From assembly GCA_010645155.1 (NCBI GenBank), contig JAAGOF010000288.1, forward strand, positions 563,328 through 627,327: a DNA stretch of 64,000 nt. The letters are read 5' to 3'. Positions 24,190 to 43,288 of this stretch are shown in pieces. A model generated the notes under the pieces. That model did no database searches. It was not told the origin of the DNA and saw only the letters and a program-made list of their open reading frames with translations. Made by a program: the position numbers and the translations under genes. The DNA comes from Tigriopus japonicus. Lineage: Eukaryota; Arthropoda; Copepoda; Harpacticoida; Harpacticidae. Each line of letters opens with the position of its first letter. Position 1 is the first letter of the stretch.

Positions 24190-25150
24190 AGTTGTGCATT
24201 TAAAAATACCAAAATAGCTTTTGTACAACAGTGTTCAGAATCCATAAGTCTGATGCTTCTCTTTCTCCTTTACGTAGGTCTGAAATTGATCAGATCACTC
24301 TGAATGAACCGGGAAAATGTTTGATGTTTTCGAAAAGGAACATTTCTTAAAAATGGGTGCCATTTAAACAAAATGATGCCACTTAAAGGAAGATTATCGT
24401 CAAGGAAAAGGCCCTCAAATTTTGCCAAAAAAGTAGTTTCGGAGATCTTCTCACATGAAAATCAACGTAAAATAGGTCTGGCGACGCAAGGTCTGATGTT
24501 TTTTTCGGTCAATGGCGCCTCTTGCCTTTTCATTCTTCCCTTGCTTCTCATTGTAGAGCAGGGGTCATCAACCGCTTTTAGGTCAGTGCCCCCTAATTCG
24601 ACAACGTGTTGTCAAGGGCCCACCAAACAGACGTTGGTAGGTCCAGGGGCCCACAAATTAACGATCAAAAAGCTTTGAGCCCACGAGCACAGTACTATGG
24701 AGGGCTCACGGGCCCACTCCCCATAACGCATGGGCCCACCAATGACCACGCTTGGGCCCCATGTGGGACGCGGCCCAGACGTTACCGATCCCTGTTGTAG
24801 AGGGTGACGGATTTTGAAGTTGTAGTAGACATTATAAATCTGTAATATCTTCAAAATGAGGCAAAAAATAAGATGTCCTTTCAAGCTAAAAGTATTTCTA
24901 CACCTAATAATATGTATGAGAGGCATCCAACCTTAGCAAAGAGAAGAACAGTTTCAGGCATATTTACATATCTGCACTTCAGATGATGCAATTTTTTGCC
25001 ACTTGAGGTCGCTTTTTGCGGCATTCTATTGTCAGAGACTCCAAAAGTTATGATTGTACAGTTTTCAAGAGGTGCACCCTCGAAGCACAACATTACGGAA
25101 GAATTGATATTTAATTGAAACCAAAACTTGCGAATGTGACAAAGCATCAA
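24190..25150. repeat. Old repeat copy lacking the transposase segment
   Basis: The left part (24,190-24,320), the middle (24,795-24,880) and the right part (24,995-25,040, CCACTTGAGGTCGCTTTTTG) align with the flanks of the Tc1-type pseudogene at 15.2-17.0 kb. The transposase segment is absent here. A hAT MITE has inserted into this copy at 24,559. Confidence 0.55.
24559..24794. mobile_element. hAT MITE, CAGGGGTC ends, perfect 8-bp duplication
   Basis: A 236-bp element begins CAGGGGTCATCAACC and ends GTTACCGATCCCTG. Identical TTGTAGAG octamers flank it (24,551-24,558 and 24,795-24,802). Both the CAGGGGTC ends and the 8-bp duplication are classic hAT features. The interior is GC-rich (repeated GGGCCCA-like words), unlike the surrounding DNA. 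No open frame of substance. Confidence 0.92.
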
Positions 25151-25431
25151 TTTTTGTATTTTGATTTGGGGGAAAATTAAGGGTGATTGCTGGTTTCTTT
25201 AACTTAATCAGGGACTTGGCTTAATTCACAATCCAATCCAATGAAACAAAGCAAAATATCTTGTTTAGTAATTTTCTTGCATCCAAATGTCCACCGAGAA
25301 AATAATCATCAGGGTTTACATTCTCCTAGGCTTTAAATCTTTCACGAAATAAAGATTACAAGTCATCCGGTAAATGCTCCAGGAGTTCATTTGATCACTA
25401 AATACATGTATCGTTGTCTTCTGCATATCAA

Positions 25432-32011
<6,580 letters not shown>

Positions 32012-33227
32012 GGTTGAAAATTGAGATGAAGCTCAAAATGGGCCTGATAGACAAGCTAGCAAGCAAGTTTGGCGAGTGTACAGTACACTCAGTCAGTCTT
32101 TGATGTACGTCATTGTTGTGTCTATGTTGAAAATTGACTCCCGCAACCTTTATTTATATAACCACTTGATTAAATGAATGTAAAGCCTCAATTTTTATCA
32201 AACATCTTTAAATGAATGAAGATTATTGGAGGTTACCACGGAATTTTTCGTCTTTCTATTAAGTGAATCTGTCCATTAAGTAAAAAAACATTGTCCCAAA
32301 TCATAAATGAATGCGCTTCCAAAAATCTCTTTAAGCACAAAAATATGAATTCAAGTCCTTGAGGTTTCCTTTCCAAAACTGTCTATTCCAAAGTCATTCA
32401 AGGAGATTATTTATTAAAGCTTTGACACGGAAGTACAGTGATTCATTCTTTTTTTATTTTGCCAAAATATATTGTTTGAAGTAAAAATCTCTTAAAGCAT
32501 TAAAGGAAAGGCTGGACAAATTTCTAAACACTATTCGTAATCAACCCTAGAGCGCCCAAGATCTGCTAAGTTTAATGTTTGTCTGACTAAATATTTAGAT
32601 ATTATGCAAAGATTCAAGGGTTCTAATACCTCGAAGCCACATAAAACCCATGATTAATTCCGGCCTAAGAAGAAGGAAAACATTTTATACAACGAACGAA
32701 GAATGAGACAACTTGAGACCAAAATATTTCTTTTATTTCGCTTCGTATGTTTGCCGCATTCCAGTCTGGGAGGAAAGGAATTTGGAAAGATGTAACAAAT
32801 GAATTTTATTGAATTTCCAAACTGAAAAATAATTTGAATCGTTTTAAAGTGAAATTTTCCTAGCAAAGGAATGTATGTTAGCCTGAAAAAACGACGTCAT
32901 ATTGTTGCACTGCCCCACAATACTGGTATATAAAATAACGGTCTCTAAAAGTGAACAAATACGTTGAATAACTGAAGCGTCTTAAGGAGTTATAATAGGT
33001 ACGGATGATTTATTTTTCTTAGATTGTATGTAGTTTCAATTTGACATGCGCTAAAACAGAGGCTGTCTGTGTTGAAATGTATAAAAATAGTTGGCCTCAA
33101 CGTTTATAATTCTTGGACGAAATTATATAGTAAATTTGACAATATTGATACCGGATAGTTCATGTTCCGGGAAGATTCAAGGTTAGTCTCGTACAAGAAA
33201 TGATGCCAAAGTTTTGATCTTGGAAGG
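32012..33227. other. PCCB upstream region and ALDH 3' flank
   Basis: 1.2 kb between the PCCB start codon and the upstream ALDH3 stop on the same strand. The PCCB promoter should lie in the first few hundred bases; I see no clear TATA box. No exon recognised. Confidence 0.5.
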
Positions 33228-34777
33228 TCAAAGTGCCTCCGATTTAAGATAATGCAAAAGCCAAGCCAAACCAAAGCCGAGTCCAATGCAAATCAAGTGA
33301 GAAAATCCTGGAATCGTTGGGAATTTTCGGGCCTTCACCAAGTGATTGAGGATATTGATCTTCTTATCAGAATAAGGCGGATATCTTGACACACCCAAGG
33401 TCTCTCCTATGATTCCCATATCCCTCTTCAAAACGGATCTGCGGTGGCTAAACGTTTCAAATGTATATCTGCCGTGATAACTTCCGTAGCCACTTTCACC
33501 CACTCCACCAAATGGCAAAGTTTCCACAGAGAGTTGAACAATGGCATCGTTGAGGCAAACGGATCCGCTACATGTGTGGTCAATGAGGTAATCCTGTTTT
33601 TTCGTATTGTCGGAAAATATATAGAGAGACAAAGGTCTGGCCATGCCGTTGATCCATTCGGACGCTTCTTGAACTGTTTTGACAGTGACAATGGGTAAGA
33701 TGGGACCAAAGATCTCTTCTCCCATAACCACATCATCTTTGGAGATATCAGTTATCATGGCCAAATCCATGAAACGCTCCTTCACATCAGTTTCTCCACT
33801 GAACACCACCTTACCCTTCGTTTTTTCTGTAAGAGCTAAACATGATGATTCTCGAGAACAATGCTAAATGTTCACAACTCACCTAAGAGATTCTTCAACC
33901 TTAGGATGTGTTTGTCGTTAATGATGCGGCACAAATCCGAGCTAGCTTTAGCATCACTGCCATAAAACTTCTTGTAGTAGAACTGAATCTTCTGCAGAAA
34001 CATCTCCCTGACGTCCTCAGAGCACAAGATATAGTCTGGCGCCACACAAGTCTGTCCCATATTAGCCATTTTCGCCCAAAGGATCCTTTTGGCAGCCACA
34101 TCCATGTTAATCCCTTGGTCAATCCAAACGGGACACTTGCCCCCTAGTTCCATGGTACAAGGAGTCAAATACCTATTAGCCGCCTCCCCAACAATCCGGG
34201 CCACCGACGAACTACCGGTAAAAAAGATGTAATCAAATTTGTGTTTGAGGAGCTCAGTGGTCTCAGGAACCCCGCCCGTGATGGCACGGCAGCATTCCCG
34301 GTCCATATATTGGTTAAAAAGAGCCTTCATCACCCCTGCACAATGTGGGGAGATCTCTGAAGGTTTGATGAAAACGCAGTTCCCCGCAACCAAAGCCCCT
34401 GCCACGGGCACAAGGGTTAATTGGATTGGGTAGTTCCAGGCACCCATGATCAGTACCACGCCATAGGGATCCCGCCTGATGAAGGTGGTGTCCATAATGG
34501 TGAGAAGGTTTTTTTCCACATATTCATCTTTGGGCCAGTTGTCCACTTGTGCCAAGCACCCTCGGATAACGTTACGGGTGAATTCAATCTCAAAAGTAAT
34601 AGCCTCTTGCTTGGGTTTGTGCAGATCTTGGTACAGAGCTTGGACCAAAATCTCTTCATTCTCGTCCAAGAGTTTGAGAAATTGTTGGAGTTGTTGCTTA
34701 CGCCATGCAATAGGGCGTGTCTTGCGGTTATTCCAGGCTTGACGAGCGGTATCTATGAGTTGTTTGTAGTCCTCCAT
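33228..34777 (-). CDS. Fatty aldehyde dehydrogenase, ALDH3 family
   Basis: An NAD(P)-dependent aldehyde dehydrogenase of the ALDH3 type, which oxidises long-chain and lipid-peroxidation aldehydes to acids. Two exons, 33,883-34,777 and 33,228-33,826, join in phase 1 across a 56-nt intron to give 497 residues. The start is the first ATG (EDYKQL follows). Motifs: GAWNYP, KPSEISP, FTGSSSVARIV (cofactor fold), general-base Glu210 in MELGGK, catalytic Cys244 in GQTCVAPDY, EEIFGPILPI, and LPFGGVGESGYGSYHG. A C-terminal hydrophobic helix (about residues 474-491, ICIGLGFGLAWLLHYL) followed by KSEAL indicates a tail-anchored membrane enzyme like human ALDH3A2 (485 residues). It sits 266 bp downstream of the MYCBP-like gene on the same strand. 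Intact. Confidence 0.95.
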
Positions 34778-35043
34778 TCTGAAGTCAATTGACTGATGGA
34801 TGTCAGATCGCAATTGCCTTCAAAAGGTTAAAAGCCAACTGTTGGGTGAATGGAGAGGTTGGAGATTGCGGATAAAATACATTTGTTCAGCTACAGGGTG
34901 ACCTCTGATAAGCAATGTGCTTGATGACCTAGCTTGAACAAAAACCACGGCCCAACAAAGAATCTTAGAACATATCAGGTTTATTTTCGAGTTAGAATAA
35001 AAGAAGAAAAATGGCCGAGGAATGGAAGTTATCATGACAGAAG

Positions 35044-35769
35044 TTAAACAGTAGGTTTAGCATCCTCGGCAGGAGTGGCCTCGGCTTCTGGTGCCTCATC
35101 TTTCTTCTCAGAAACCGCTGGAGTGGTGGTAGACGTGTCCGGAGCTGTGTCAGTTTCCATTTCCATGGGCTCAGAGGCCGCAGGAGCCTCGGTTTTCTTC
35201 TCAGGACTGGCCTCGGTCGCTGGACCAGCCTCAGTGGCAGCGGGCGTAGCCGCACGAACTTCTACTTTGGCAGCGGCGGCTTCTTGCAAGGCCTTTTCAG
35301 TTTCGGCTTTAGCCTTGGCCAAGGCTTCATTAGCGGCCTTTAAATCCTCCTCTAATTTCTGCTTCTCCTTATTAGAAGTGTCCAACTAAGAGTAAAAAGG
35401 GGAAAATGTCGAGTATGTCTCAGATGATAGGGGAGAGTTGAGTAATCTTATATAAATACCTGGATCTTCAATTGGGCGGCTTCTTCCTTCAAGGTGTTAA
35501 TTTGGGCATTGAGCTCTTCACGGCCGGCAAAGTTATCCCGCAGATAATCCAAAGCATTTCGTGGCTTCTCAGGTTCCTCATACAGATGAACCTAAAATAG
35601 TATTTATTTTACATCCATATATCAAACCCAGTCGTGTTGCCCAATTTCCAATAATTACCAAAGCCTTGGTGAGTTGTTCCAGGATGCCTTCCTTCTCGAG
35701 ATATTTGCGGAATTCTTCCCGTTTCACGTCCAAAGGACTGGATTTGGTGGATGCGGCTCCAGAGCTCAT
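35044..35769 (-). CDS. MYCBP: c-Myc-binding protein (AMY-1) homologue with long tail
   Basis: Three phase-0 exons (35,659-35,769; 35,460-35,591; 35,044-35,385) encode 194 residues. Residues about 15-60 match the MYCBP/AMY-1 core: KREEFRKYLEKEGILEQLTKA, then LYEEPEKPRNALDYLRDNF. The vertebrate protein is about 103 residues and binds c-Myc and A-kinase anchoring proteins. Here a coiled-coil stretch (about 62-115) is followed by an Ala/Glu/Pro/Thr-rich tail of about 80 residues not found in the vertebrate protein. I chose the ATG at 35,769; the frame is open further upstream but without another ATG. Confidence 0.9.
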
Positions 35770-38176
35770 GATGTGGGGTGGCAAGATAAATCGTTGGTTG
35801 GGATCAAAAGGCACGACGGATGCGAGATTCGAACCGGCGGAGTGAACCACTTCTTTGATTGTGCTTACAAAAATTTGAAGGGTAGCGGTAATGAGCGCAG
35901 GCGTGGGTTATACTGCAGATGCGTACGGGCGAGCCAAAAAGTGGAGGTTTGCCAAATTTCGAGTAATGTAACTGCAGTTTGAGCCAGAAATATGAGTTGC
36001 AGAAGATGTCTTCGAAGGTTAGATAATCAATTGACCTAGTCGTTACTTGTTCTTTAATTCTTCTTTTCTCCTTTAATTATTTGGTACTGGTTTCTTTGTT
36101 TTTCAAGACGGTTTGTGCTAACAGAATGCATTACTGAAGAAAATTGCAGCTGTAATTTATGCACAACAACAATTAACCAGAAGAAATTATTTGCATGGAC
36201 CTATCTATGAAGAACCTTGAATATCAAGTTAAAGACATCCACAAATGGCATAGATATTTTAAAAACTGAATCAACAACATACGCTTTAGTAATCACCACG
36301 CTAGCCTCGAAGAAAATTAAAAAATAGAATCAATCGTCTGAGCTCGAGGGCAAAACAAAATATTTTGAACATAATTGATTCCTTTGCTTAATTTTTTGGT
36401 GCTTTTTACCAAAGAAGTTTTCAACTTCAAATATTTTTTTGGCGTAATCATCACAAAAATGACAAAAAAAGCCCTTAATAATCAGCCATATGTGCCAAAA
36501 TGTCAAAACAATGTTAGAAAAACTTGAAAAAACTTCTGGCGTTGAAGGAGTTACTTTTTCTGATGTAAAGCCTTTTGATCTAACAATAATTTCATTATGC
36601 AATCTTGTGACATGGTGCATGTCAGCCGCAAGAATAAACGGATTTTTATTTCTCCAAAAGATGTGAATTGTGTAGGGTGAATAGAGGTCCATTTGTGAAT
36701 TTACATTGGCATTTTGATGAGAGTATTCGACATGTGTTTTAGCCCTGTTGTTGGTCATACTAATATCGGCGTTTGTTCTAAAATATATTAAAATTTCTTA
36801 CAATCTTATCGAGCCCAATTGGAATTAGAATGCTACTTCCGCATCACTGAAAGGATACTTGAATGCTCATGCTTGTTCCATGTGAGGCTGTGTGGGCTAA
36901 ACAGGGCTAAACACTGTCAGGGTGACGATACAAACATGCATTGTTGAAGAAAATGTTAAGTTTGTCATCGTCAAGCCTGACTTATGACTCTGGTTGAAAG
37001 TGTCAACTTGGCTTTGATGCCCATAGATTGGTAATGTTTTATTATCGCAATGGCAGGAACGGGCGTATTTTTACTTGAGTCCATGTCGATGTCGATATTG
37101 ACATGAAAAATCGACACTGATTCCAAAATTTATGATTTTCATATTTCAGGCTAATTGCTACTGGCCTGTGTATCTTTGATTTTGCATAAATTATTTTTGC
37201 AAATTACGAGGGTATTACTCTCTGATCATTTAAGTTTCCGATTGACGTTGCTTTGAATATTTTTCTGCTAAAGATTCAACTAAAATAAGGTTTAAGTATG
37301 TCCGGTACTAAGGGACCATGTGAAATGTGAATGTTTGTCCTCTCCTTAAAAGTAATATTTGATTGTCTATTTTTTTGTAATTACGTAAATCAGGAAATTG
37401 GGACGATGGTTTGATTGCTTGGAAGACGAAAAAGAAAAAGTTGTCGAGGAGCCTAACGATCCCGGAAATTGATTCGTACATGAACAGGAGTAGATTTAAA
37501 TTTTTGAGTTTTTGGCTCGTATGATATGTACCGGGTGATTCATAAGAAATTGAACTGCAAACCAAAACTTAGAAATGGTTGATCTCACAAAAAAATGTAC
37601 AGAGCTCAAAAAGAGGCGGTAGATAACTTAAAATATAACTTAAGATAAGTTAAATACAGATTGTAACCAGAGAATTGATAGTTTTTTTTAAATTCTGAAA
37701 TAGTTCGTGAAAAGCAAAATTCCGTTCTTAAGGAAGCCAATAGGTGAAGAAGAGAAAAACTTAAAATCACGGACTTTCGTTCAGAATCTGCCAAATTCGA
37801 CAGTTTATGTCAAAATGTAACATTTTTCGATCAGAAAATAGCAACTTTCGTCGAGTTGAGTACAAGACGTAACAAAAAACATTGCAACTTTAGGGCAAAA
37901 AATTAAAAAGAATAACAATTTTATACGAGCGCTCATTATCACCATCGCTTTTGTAAGATCTTAATGTAATCGATTTAGCCATTCAAATTCGTTTGAACTT
38001 CTAAAGAAGTTTAGCGGTTTTATCAATCGTTTTGGTAAAATGGCTGAATGCTTTATATCATAGAAATCTATGCTCAAATATATATAACGAATCAATTGTT
38101 TCTTTCCCAAAACAGAACTCGAACCGCGTCACCTTAAGAAAACTTATTTCAAATCGTTTGAACGCTTCACTAGATC
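35770..38176. other. Intergenic; upstream of MYCBP-like gene
   Basis: The first few hundred bases should carry the MYCBP-like promoter and 5' leader. A minus-strand frame of 142 codons at 36,330-36,758 has no recognisable motif or signal peptide and no splice partners. I saw no RNA gene. Confidence 0.45.
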
Positions 38177-38211
38177 CAAGAAGCACGCAAATCATGATTC
38201 AGTGCTTCTTG
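38177..38211. mobile_element. 35-bp remnant of palindromic CAAGAAG MITE
   Basis: Only the two tips survive (CAAGAAGCAC and GTGCTTCTTG, 15 bp apart). They are flanked by CTAGATC and TTAGATC (6 of 7 match), which supports a 7-bp target duplication for the family. Confidence 0.7.
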
Positions 38212-38218
38212 TTAGATC

Positions 38219-39572
38219 TAATGGAAGTTGCGTTTTTCGGACAAAAATGTTTTCCAACCAAAAAATGCCCGATCACTGCCTCTCTCTGTAGGTCATTATT
38301 TTGTTTATAGAAAATTTGTTCGAAAACATTGTTGATTCAAAAACGATTTTTGCGACATTAAAAGCCATAAGAAGTCTTTGGGAATTTGCTTTTTTCAATA
38401 TAGTAGTGGCGTTCAAAAATGGATCATTGAAACCCAAATATCTCAGCTGTTGATGAATGTATTTTTGTTCAATTCGAATTCAATGGGTAACTAAATGGTG
38501 CCTATATATGGGTTAAATAGTTGATCCAAAAATGGTACAATTAAGAGGTTTTTAGGTATAAAACATTTCCCCGGACCTAAACTTATCCAACACAAGGCAA
38601 GTAAAGTTGCTTCCCATTGAAGTTTAGGTCCAAAATATGCCAAGATGTCCTTAGTATTTCGATCCAAACCTAAAAAGCCATTCGAAACAACGTGTATCCT
38701 AAACCAGACAGTTTAAGTAACTTTTTCATTTTTCATCTTTGTTAAACAAAAAAAAAAGTGACATGTGTCCAAAAGGTCTAATCGAGTGCACTTTAATAAA
38801 AGAGTAGCGTCAGAAAGGGTGCTATCTAGTGCATTTAATGTGCCAGCAGCCTACACTTCCTGTGACACACATGGATTTGCAAGGTTCAACAGTTTAACGT
38901 TAGTTTTTGGACAAACTAAAGCACCTAAAATGTTGATTAGGAATTGCTAATGGACGGGTAATGGCCTGGTTGACTTAAAGAAAAAAACCATTTAAGATTG
39001 ACGTGAAAACCTTGATAATTCAAAAGGAATGTCAAGGATGAACCAACCCAAGAATCAACAGAAAACATTTGTTCCATTTGGTGTCTCTCCATCAACATTA
39101 AATCACTTTAGTTTACCCAAAACTGATACATGATTGTTGCAATGTTTATCTCGGAAACTTCAAACTGTTGTCACATAAAATACACTAAATGGCTCACTTT
39201 GTGACTGTGCTCCTCTATTACAGTGCACTAGCTTAATCTGTCATTCAACTACTAGTTATACGTCTAAGAGTGAATGTAATACCTTGAACAAAGACAATAC
39301 GATCAAAAGGTAGCTCGAATGGTCTCGTAATCCCTCGATTCAATTTTTACATGTCTTCCCTTGAATGTTGTACAAGCTAAAGCGAGTCCCTAAAGGATTA
39401 GAGATCAGTGCTTCCTAAACTCTCACGCGAAAGTGTAATCCCAATTCACTGGATCAGCATGCCATTCATCATGGGATGAGAGTGATCTTCCATCAATTGT
39501 TTCCCAGTTGTTTTCATGACACCGAATTGAGTGTTTAGTCATCGCAATTTAGGCTGCATTTTGATATTCGCG
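38219..39572. other. Intergenic; upstream of CNG channel gene
   Basis: AT-rich sequence before the channel start codon at 39,573. Promoter and leader are expected here but no specific element can be named. Confidence 0.45.
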
Positions 39573-42500
39573 ATGTCGCTTGATTCGACTGGAGGTGAAG
39601 ATGCCAATTCAGATTTGGCTGATCAAGAGGCCATCGATTTATACGTACGAAAAGTGGGTCCAGCGAAATTTGAAGCCCTGAAAGGTCAGTTGAGTAGTAT
39701 TTATTGGATCATCTCAGAGAGATTGGAGCATCAGCATTTTCCAGTTCACATGCGAGATGTGGCCGAAAAGTTTCGTCTTCGAGATGAATATCATAAAGAG
39801 ATGGCAATTCGTCCACTTACTCCGACACAAGACACTTTTAAAGCCTTGGATGAGGAAGTGGAAGAGAAACAGGCCAAGAATGTTCTTATTTTGGAAGATT
39901 TCAGCGAGCCAGATCCGTATGAAGGAATGTCGTTTAAGCAGAAGATGATCAAACGCTACTTCACACTGCCCGATGGTAAAAAAACCGAGAACAATTGAAC
40001 ATAGTAAAAAATGATACAACTTGCAATTTGTCAATGTTAAATATTAGGAATTTATGCCAACCACTGATGCGACGAAAGGACCTGTAAATTTTAACAAAAA
40101 CAAAAGTATCATATAAGAAATCATTTATGAACCTCATCGTCACTGCATTTGATTTGCAATACACTTAGCTTGAAGGTTCAGAAAAGCATTTCCTACTGAT
40201 TCAACATTTAAGTGAATACAGTTTTCCGGTTAAGGGCTGTTTAAAAAACAAAGCGGTCATGGTTCCAACTTTTCTCTCCCAAAATTTGGTTGAAATCGAA
40301 AATAAATCGACAAAATTGAGTTTGGACATTTTTGTGAGCTTAATCGTTTCCAAATTACGGACATGATGCCGTTTTTCGTTTTTTATCACCCTTTAAATGA
40401 TTAAAACGAATAGTATTGGGGACGGAACTCACATGAAGAGGTCGCCACCGGACGAAGATAAAAAATATAAAACTTCCTCAGGGGGTGAATTCATCTACTG
40501 AGACCAAGCTTTTTTGTTCTCATATCCCTAACATAGATGCATGATAGAAATGAAGTCAGGTCAAGGAATGGAATATTGAAGTCTCTGGGGCACAGAACTC
40601 AAATTCTATTCAGATCAATACAAATTTTTGCCTCAAATTTGCTTTCTTGATAGCAATCTTTTTGACTGCAGAGGGATGACTTTTCTGATGGACATGTGAC
40701 CAAAAATTGTTTTGTGGCCAGGAAAAAGTCTAGAGGTGACTTTTGCTTCTTATTTCTTATGGTTGTTGAGGACATCTTGACCGTCAAATCTCAGAAATTT
40801 CAATGTCTTTAAGAAGCTTAATAAGTATTCTTGTACTCATCAACAGGACATTTCCTTTTATTGGCTCATGAGCGAAAAAATCAAAAATAGCCTCTTTACT
40901 TCAATTTTAAGGCAGGCTTGCACCTTAAAAAGGTTACCTTGGAACAATACACAAAATTCGAGAAAGTTAAAACCCTTGCTTGTTTCAGCAATTCATCCGC
41001 AAGGAACCCTAATGATTGTCCTGTTAGGAATTCAATCTTTTTGTGTCCTCTATAATGCCTGGGTCATTCCTTTGAGGACAACGTTCCACATTTACCAGCA
41101 TTCCGATAATATGCATATTTGGATGATTTTCGATTACGCAACAGACTGTTTGTCCTTGTTGGACACTCTTTTATTCAAACCCAGGCTGATGTTTTTGGAT
41201 GAGTAAGTATTACAAGATCAGTTTTATAGGTAAGGCAAGTTATAATGATTAACGCTGATCTTCTTTTCTAGACATGGAATATATTGTACCAACTCTAAAG
41301 GAATGATCAAGAATTACGTTACAGCAGGAAGATTTTGGCAAGATATTTTGTCATTGGCTCCATTGGATTTTCTTTATTTTGTCTTTGGACTGCATGGTAG
41401 AGCAACTTTGCTGAGATTACCGAGACTGTTGAGGTATTATTGCCTGGAAACATTCTTCGATCGGTTAGACGCTGTCCTTCCGTATCCGACCTTCATTCGG
41501 TAAGTACGTTTATTTTTAAAGAATTTCTAGATAAGTTTTGTAAGTAAAAAGAAAATTTGGTATTTGTAATTACAGATTGAGCCGAACTGTTAACGTAATG
41601 CTCTATTTAATTCATATCACTGCGTGTACGTTCTATGCCTTCTCAGACTTGGAAGGGATTGATTCGTCACCTTTTGTTTTCAATGGCCACGGAAATGCCT
41701 ACATAAGGTTGTGAAAATCAACATAGGTTCTGGTCATTTTTACCGCAAAAATAGGATATTTTCCAGATGCTTCTATATCGCTCTTAAGACATCTGTGAGT
41801 ATTGGAATCAATCCTAAACCAGGAAAAGAACGACCGTTGCAAATGGTATTTATGGGGACACTTTGGCTGATGGGAGTGTTCGTCTTTGCTGTTTTGATTG
41901 GTAAGTTTTTGTAAATGGCCTTCCGTTTATGGGATGACCTGGGGATATCAATTATTCTCTTCTTCTTACAAATCATTTTTGCACTTTGAAATGACAAAAA
42001 AGTATGGGTTGTCGGGCAACCCCTTTCAAATATTAAACAACCAAGTAATTTTACTGAGACACTTGAAAATAAGTCACTGGATCAAGGCAAATTAGGAGAA
42101 AAAGTCTCCGAACATTAGAGCTGAATAGAGCTCTATATAAGAAATATAGAGCTCTAGAGCTGAACTTGTCAAAGTCGCGGACTAATTGTAAAGCTTCCGT
42201 AATCTTTTGTTTTCAAGGTAATGTGAAGGATATCATTGCTCAAGCCACTCGAAATATTGACGAGTATACCTTCAAATTTGATCTGATTAGTCAGTACATG
42301 TACGCTATGCATGTGCCGGATGATACCATGAGAAGAGTCAAGGAATGGTGCCAATACACGTGGAAAACACAACGAAGCTTTGACGAGCTATCCATTTTGG
42401 AGGCCTTGCCATTCAAAATGCGGGTTGACGTCACGTTGGACGTCCATTACAAGACCTTGAAGAATGTTAAGCTGTTCCATGGGTGTGATCCCGGTCTCAT

Positions 42501-43224
42501 CAAAGAACTGGTTGTTAAACTTCAGCCGCTGATATTTTTACCAGGTTCAGTGTGACCACTTGAAGTATTTCAATATTTTGCGCTGCAACCAAATTTTTTC
42601 TAGGTGACTACATTTGCAAGAAAGGTGATGTGGGCAAAGAAATGTTTATCATTACGGTTGGACAAGTTCAAGTGGTCGGAGGACCTGATGACTCCATTGT
42701 ATTTGTAACCCTCGGAGTTGGTGTCTGTTTTGGGGAGATTGCATTGTTGGGAACAGGCAAAATGAATCGAAGGACTGCCAATGTTCGGGCTGTGGGTTAT
42801 ACTACCCTTTATGTCCTTTACAAAGAGGACCTGACTGAAGCATTGGCGGAGGTAAGCCTTTACAATAGTATTTTGCGGTAGATGGATTGTTGAATGATTG
42901 AATAATTTCCAGTTTCCAAAGGATCGTGAGCTGTTGGGTCGAAAAGCGGAAAAGGCTGCCGCCGAAGTGAAAGCAAAACAGGAAACTAGGTTACCCCAAA
43001 GTGAAAAATTGCATCGTGATGTAGTCATTCCACCTCCGGGGGATCCAGCCCTACTCAAAGTGGTGGTGAAGACCTTGCCAGAAAGAATCAAAGCTAAAAT
43101 AAAAGACCGGGAAAGAAAAGCTCAAACTAAGTGGGTCGACAGCCACACCGATGAAAGTCACCCTGATATGGCAACTTGTGATCGAATCACCGTCTTGGCT
43201 TCGGAATTGATAGACCGGAGATAA
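39573..43224 (+). CDS. Cyclic-nucleotide-gated cation channel subunit (beta-like)
   Basis: Eight exons (39,573-39,975; 40,989-41,202; 41,272-41,499; 41,576-41,707; 41,767-41,900; 42,218-42,544; 42,604-42,851; 42,913-43,224) join in phase to 665 residues. Order: a charged cytoplasmic N terminus (1-135); S1 (about 141-163, ending [10 protein letters not shown]); S2 with [12 protein letters not shown]3/S4 with spaced arginines ([14 protein letters not shown]); S5; the pore segment [15 protein letters not shown]6 ([13 protein letters not shown]); a C-linker; then a cyclic-nucleotide-binding domain with [18 protein letters not shown] and [11 protein letters not shown], whose Arg and Thr contact the cyclic nucleotide. 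The pore lacks the TIGET glutamate of CNGA subunits and resembles CNGB/CNG-like proteins, so it may work as a modulatory subunit. The plasma membrane is the expected site. Its stop lies 64 bp from that of the opposing thrombospondin gene. Confidence 0.95.
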
Positions 43225-43288
43225 CTTTGTCAAAACACCCTATATTATTGAGATTAAATTTCTTCAACAGATAGTATTAGGCAGAGTT

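Noticed and set aside
34778..34813. Upstream extension of the ALDH3 frame
   Set aside because: The extension would start at TTG. The first ATG at 34,777 gives a normal family N terminus.
35815..35850. tRNA-like GATTCGAACC on the plus strand
   Set aside because: It lies in the 5' region of the MYCBP-like gene with no A box or stem structure around it.
36330..36758. 142-codon minus-strand frame
   Set aside because: No motif, no splice partners, composition like the AT-rich background, and no start context.
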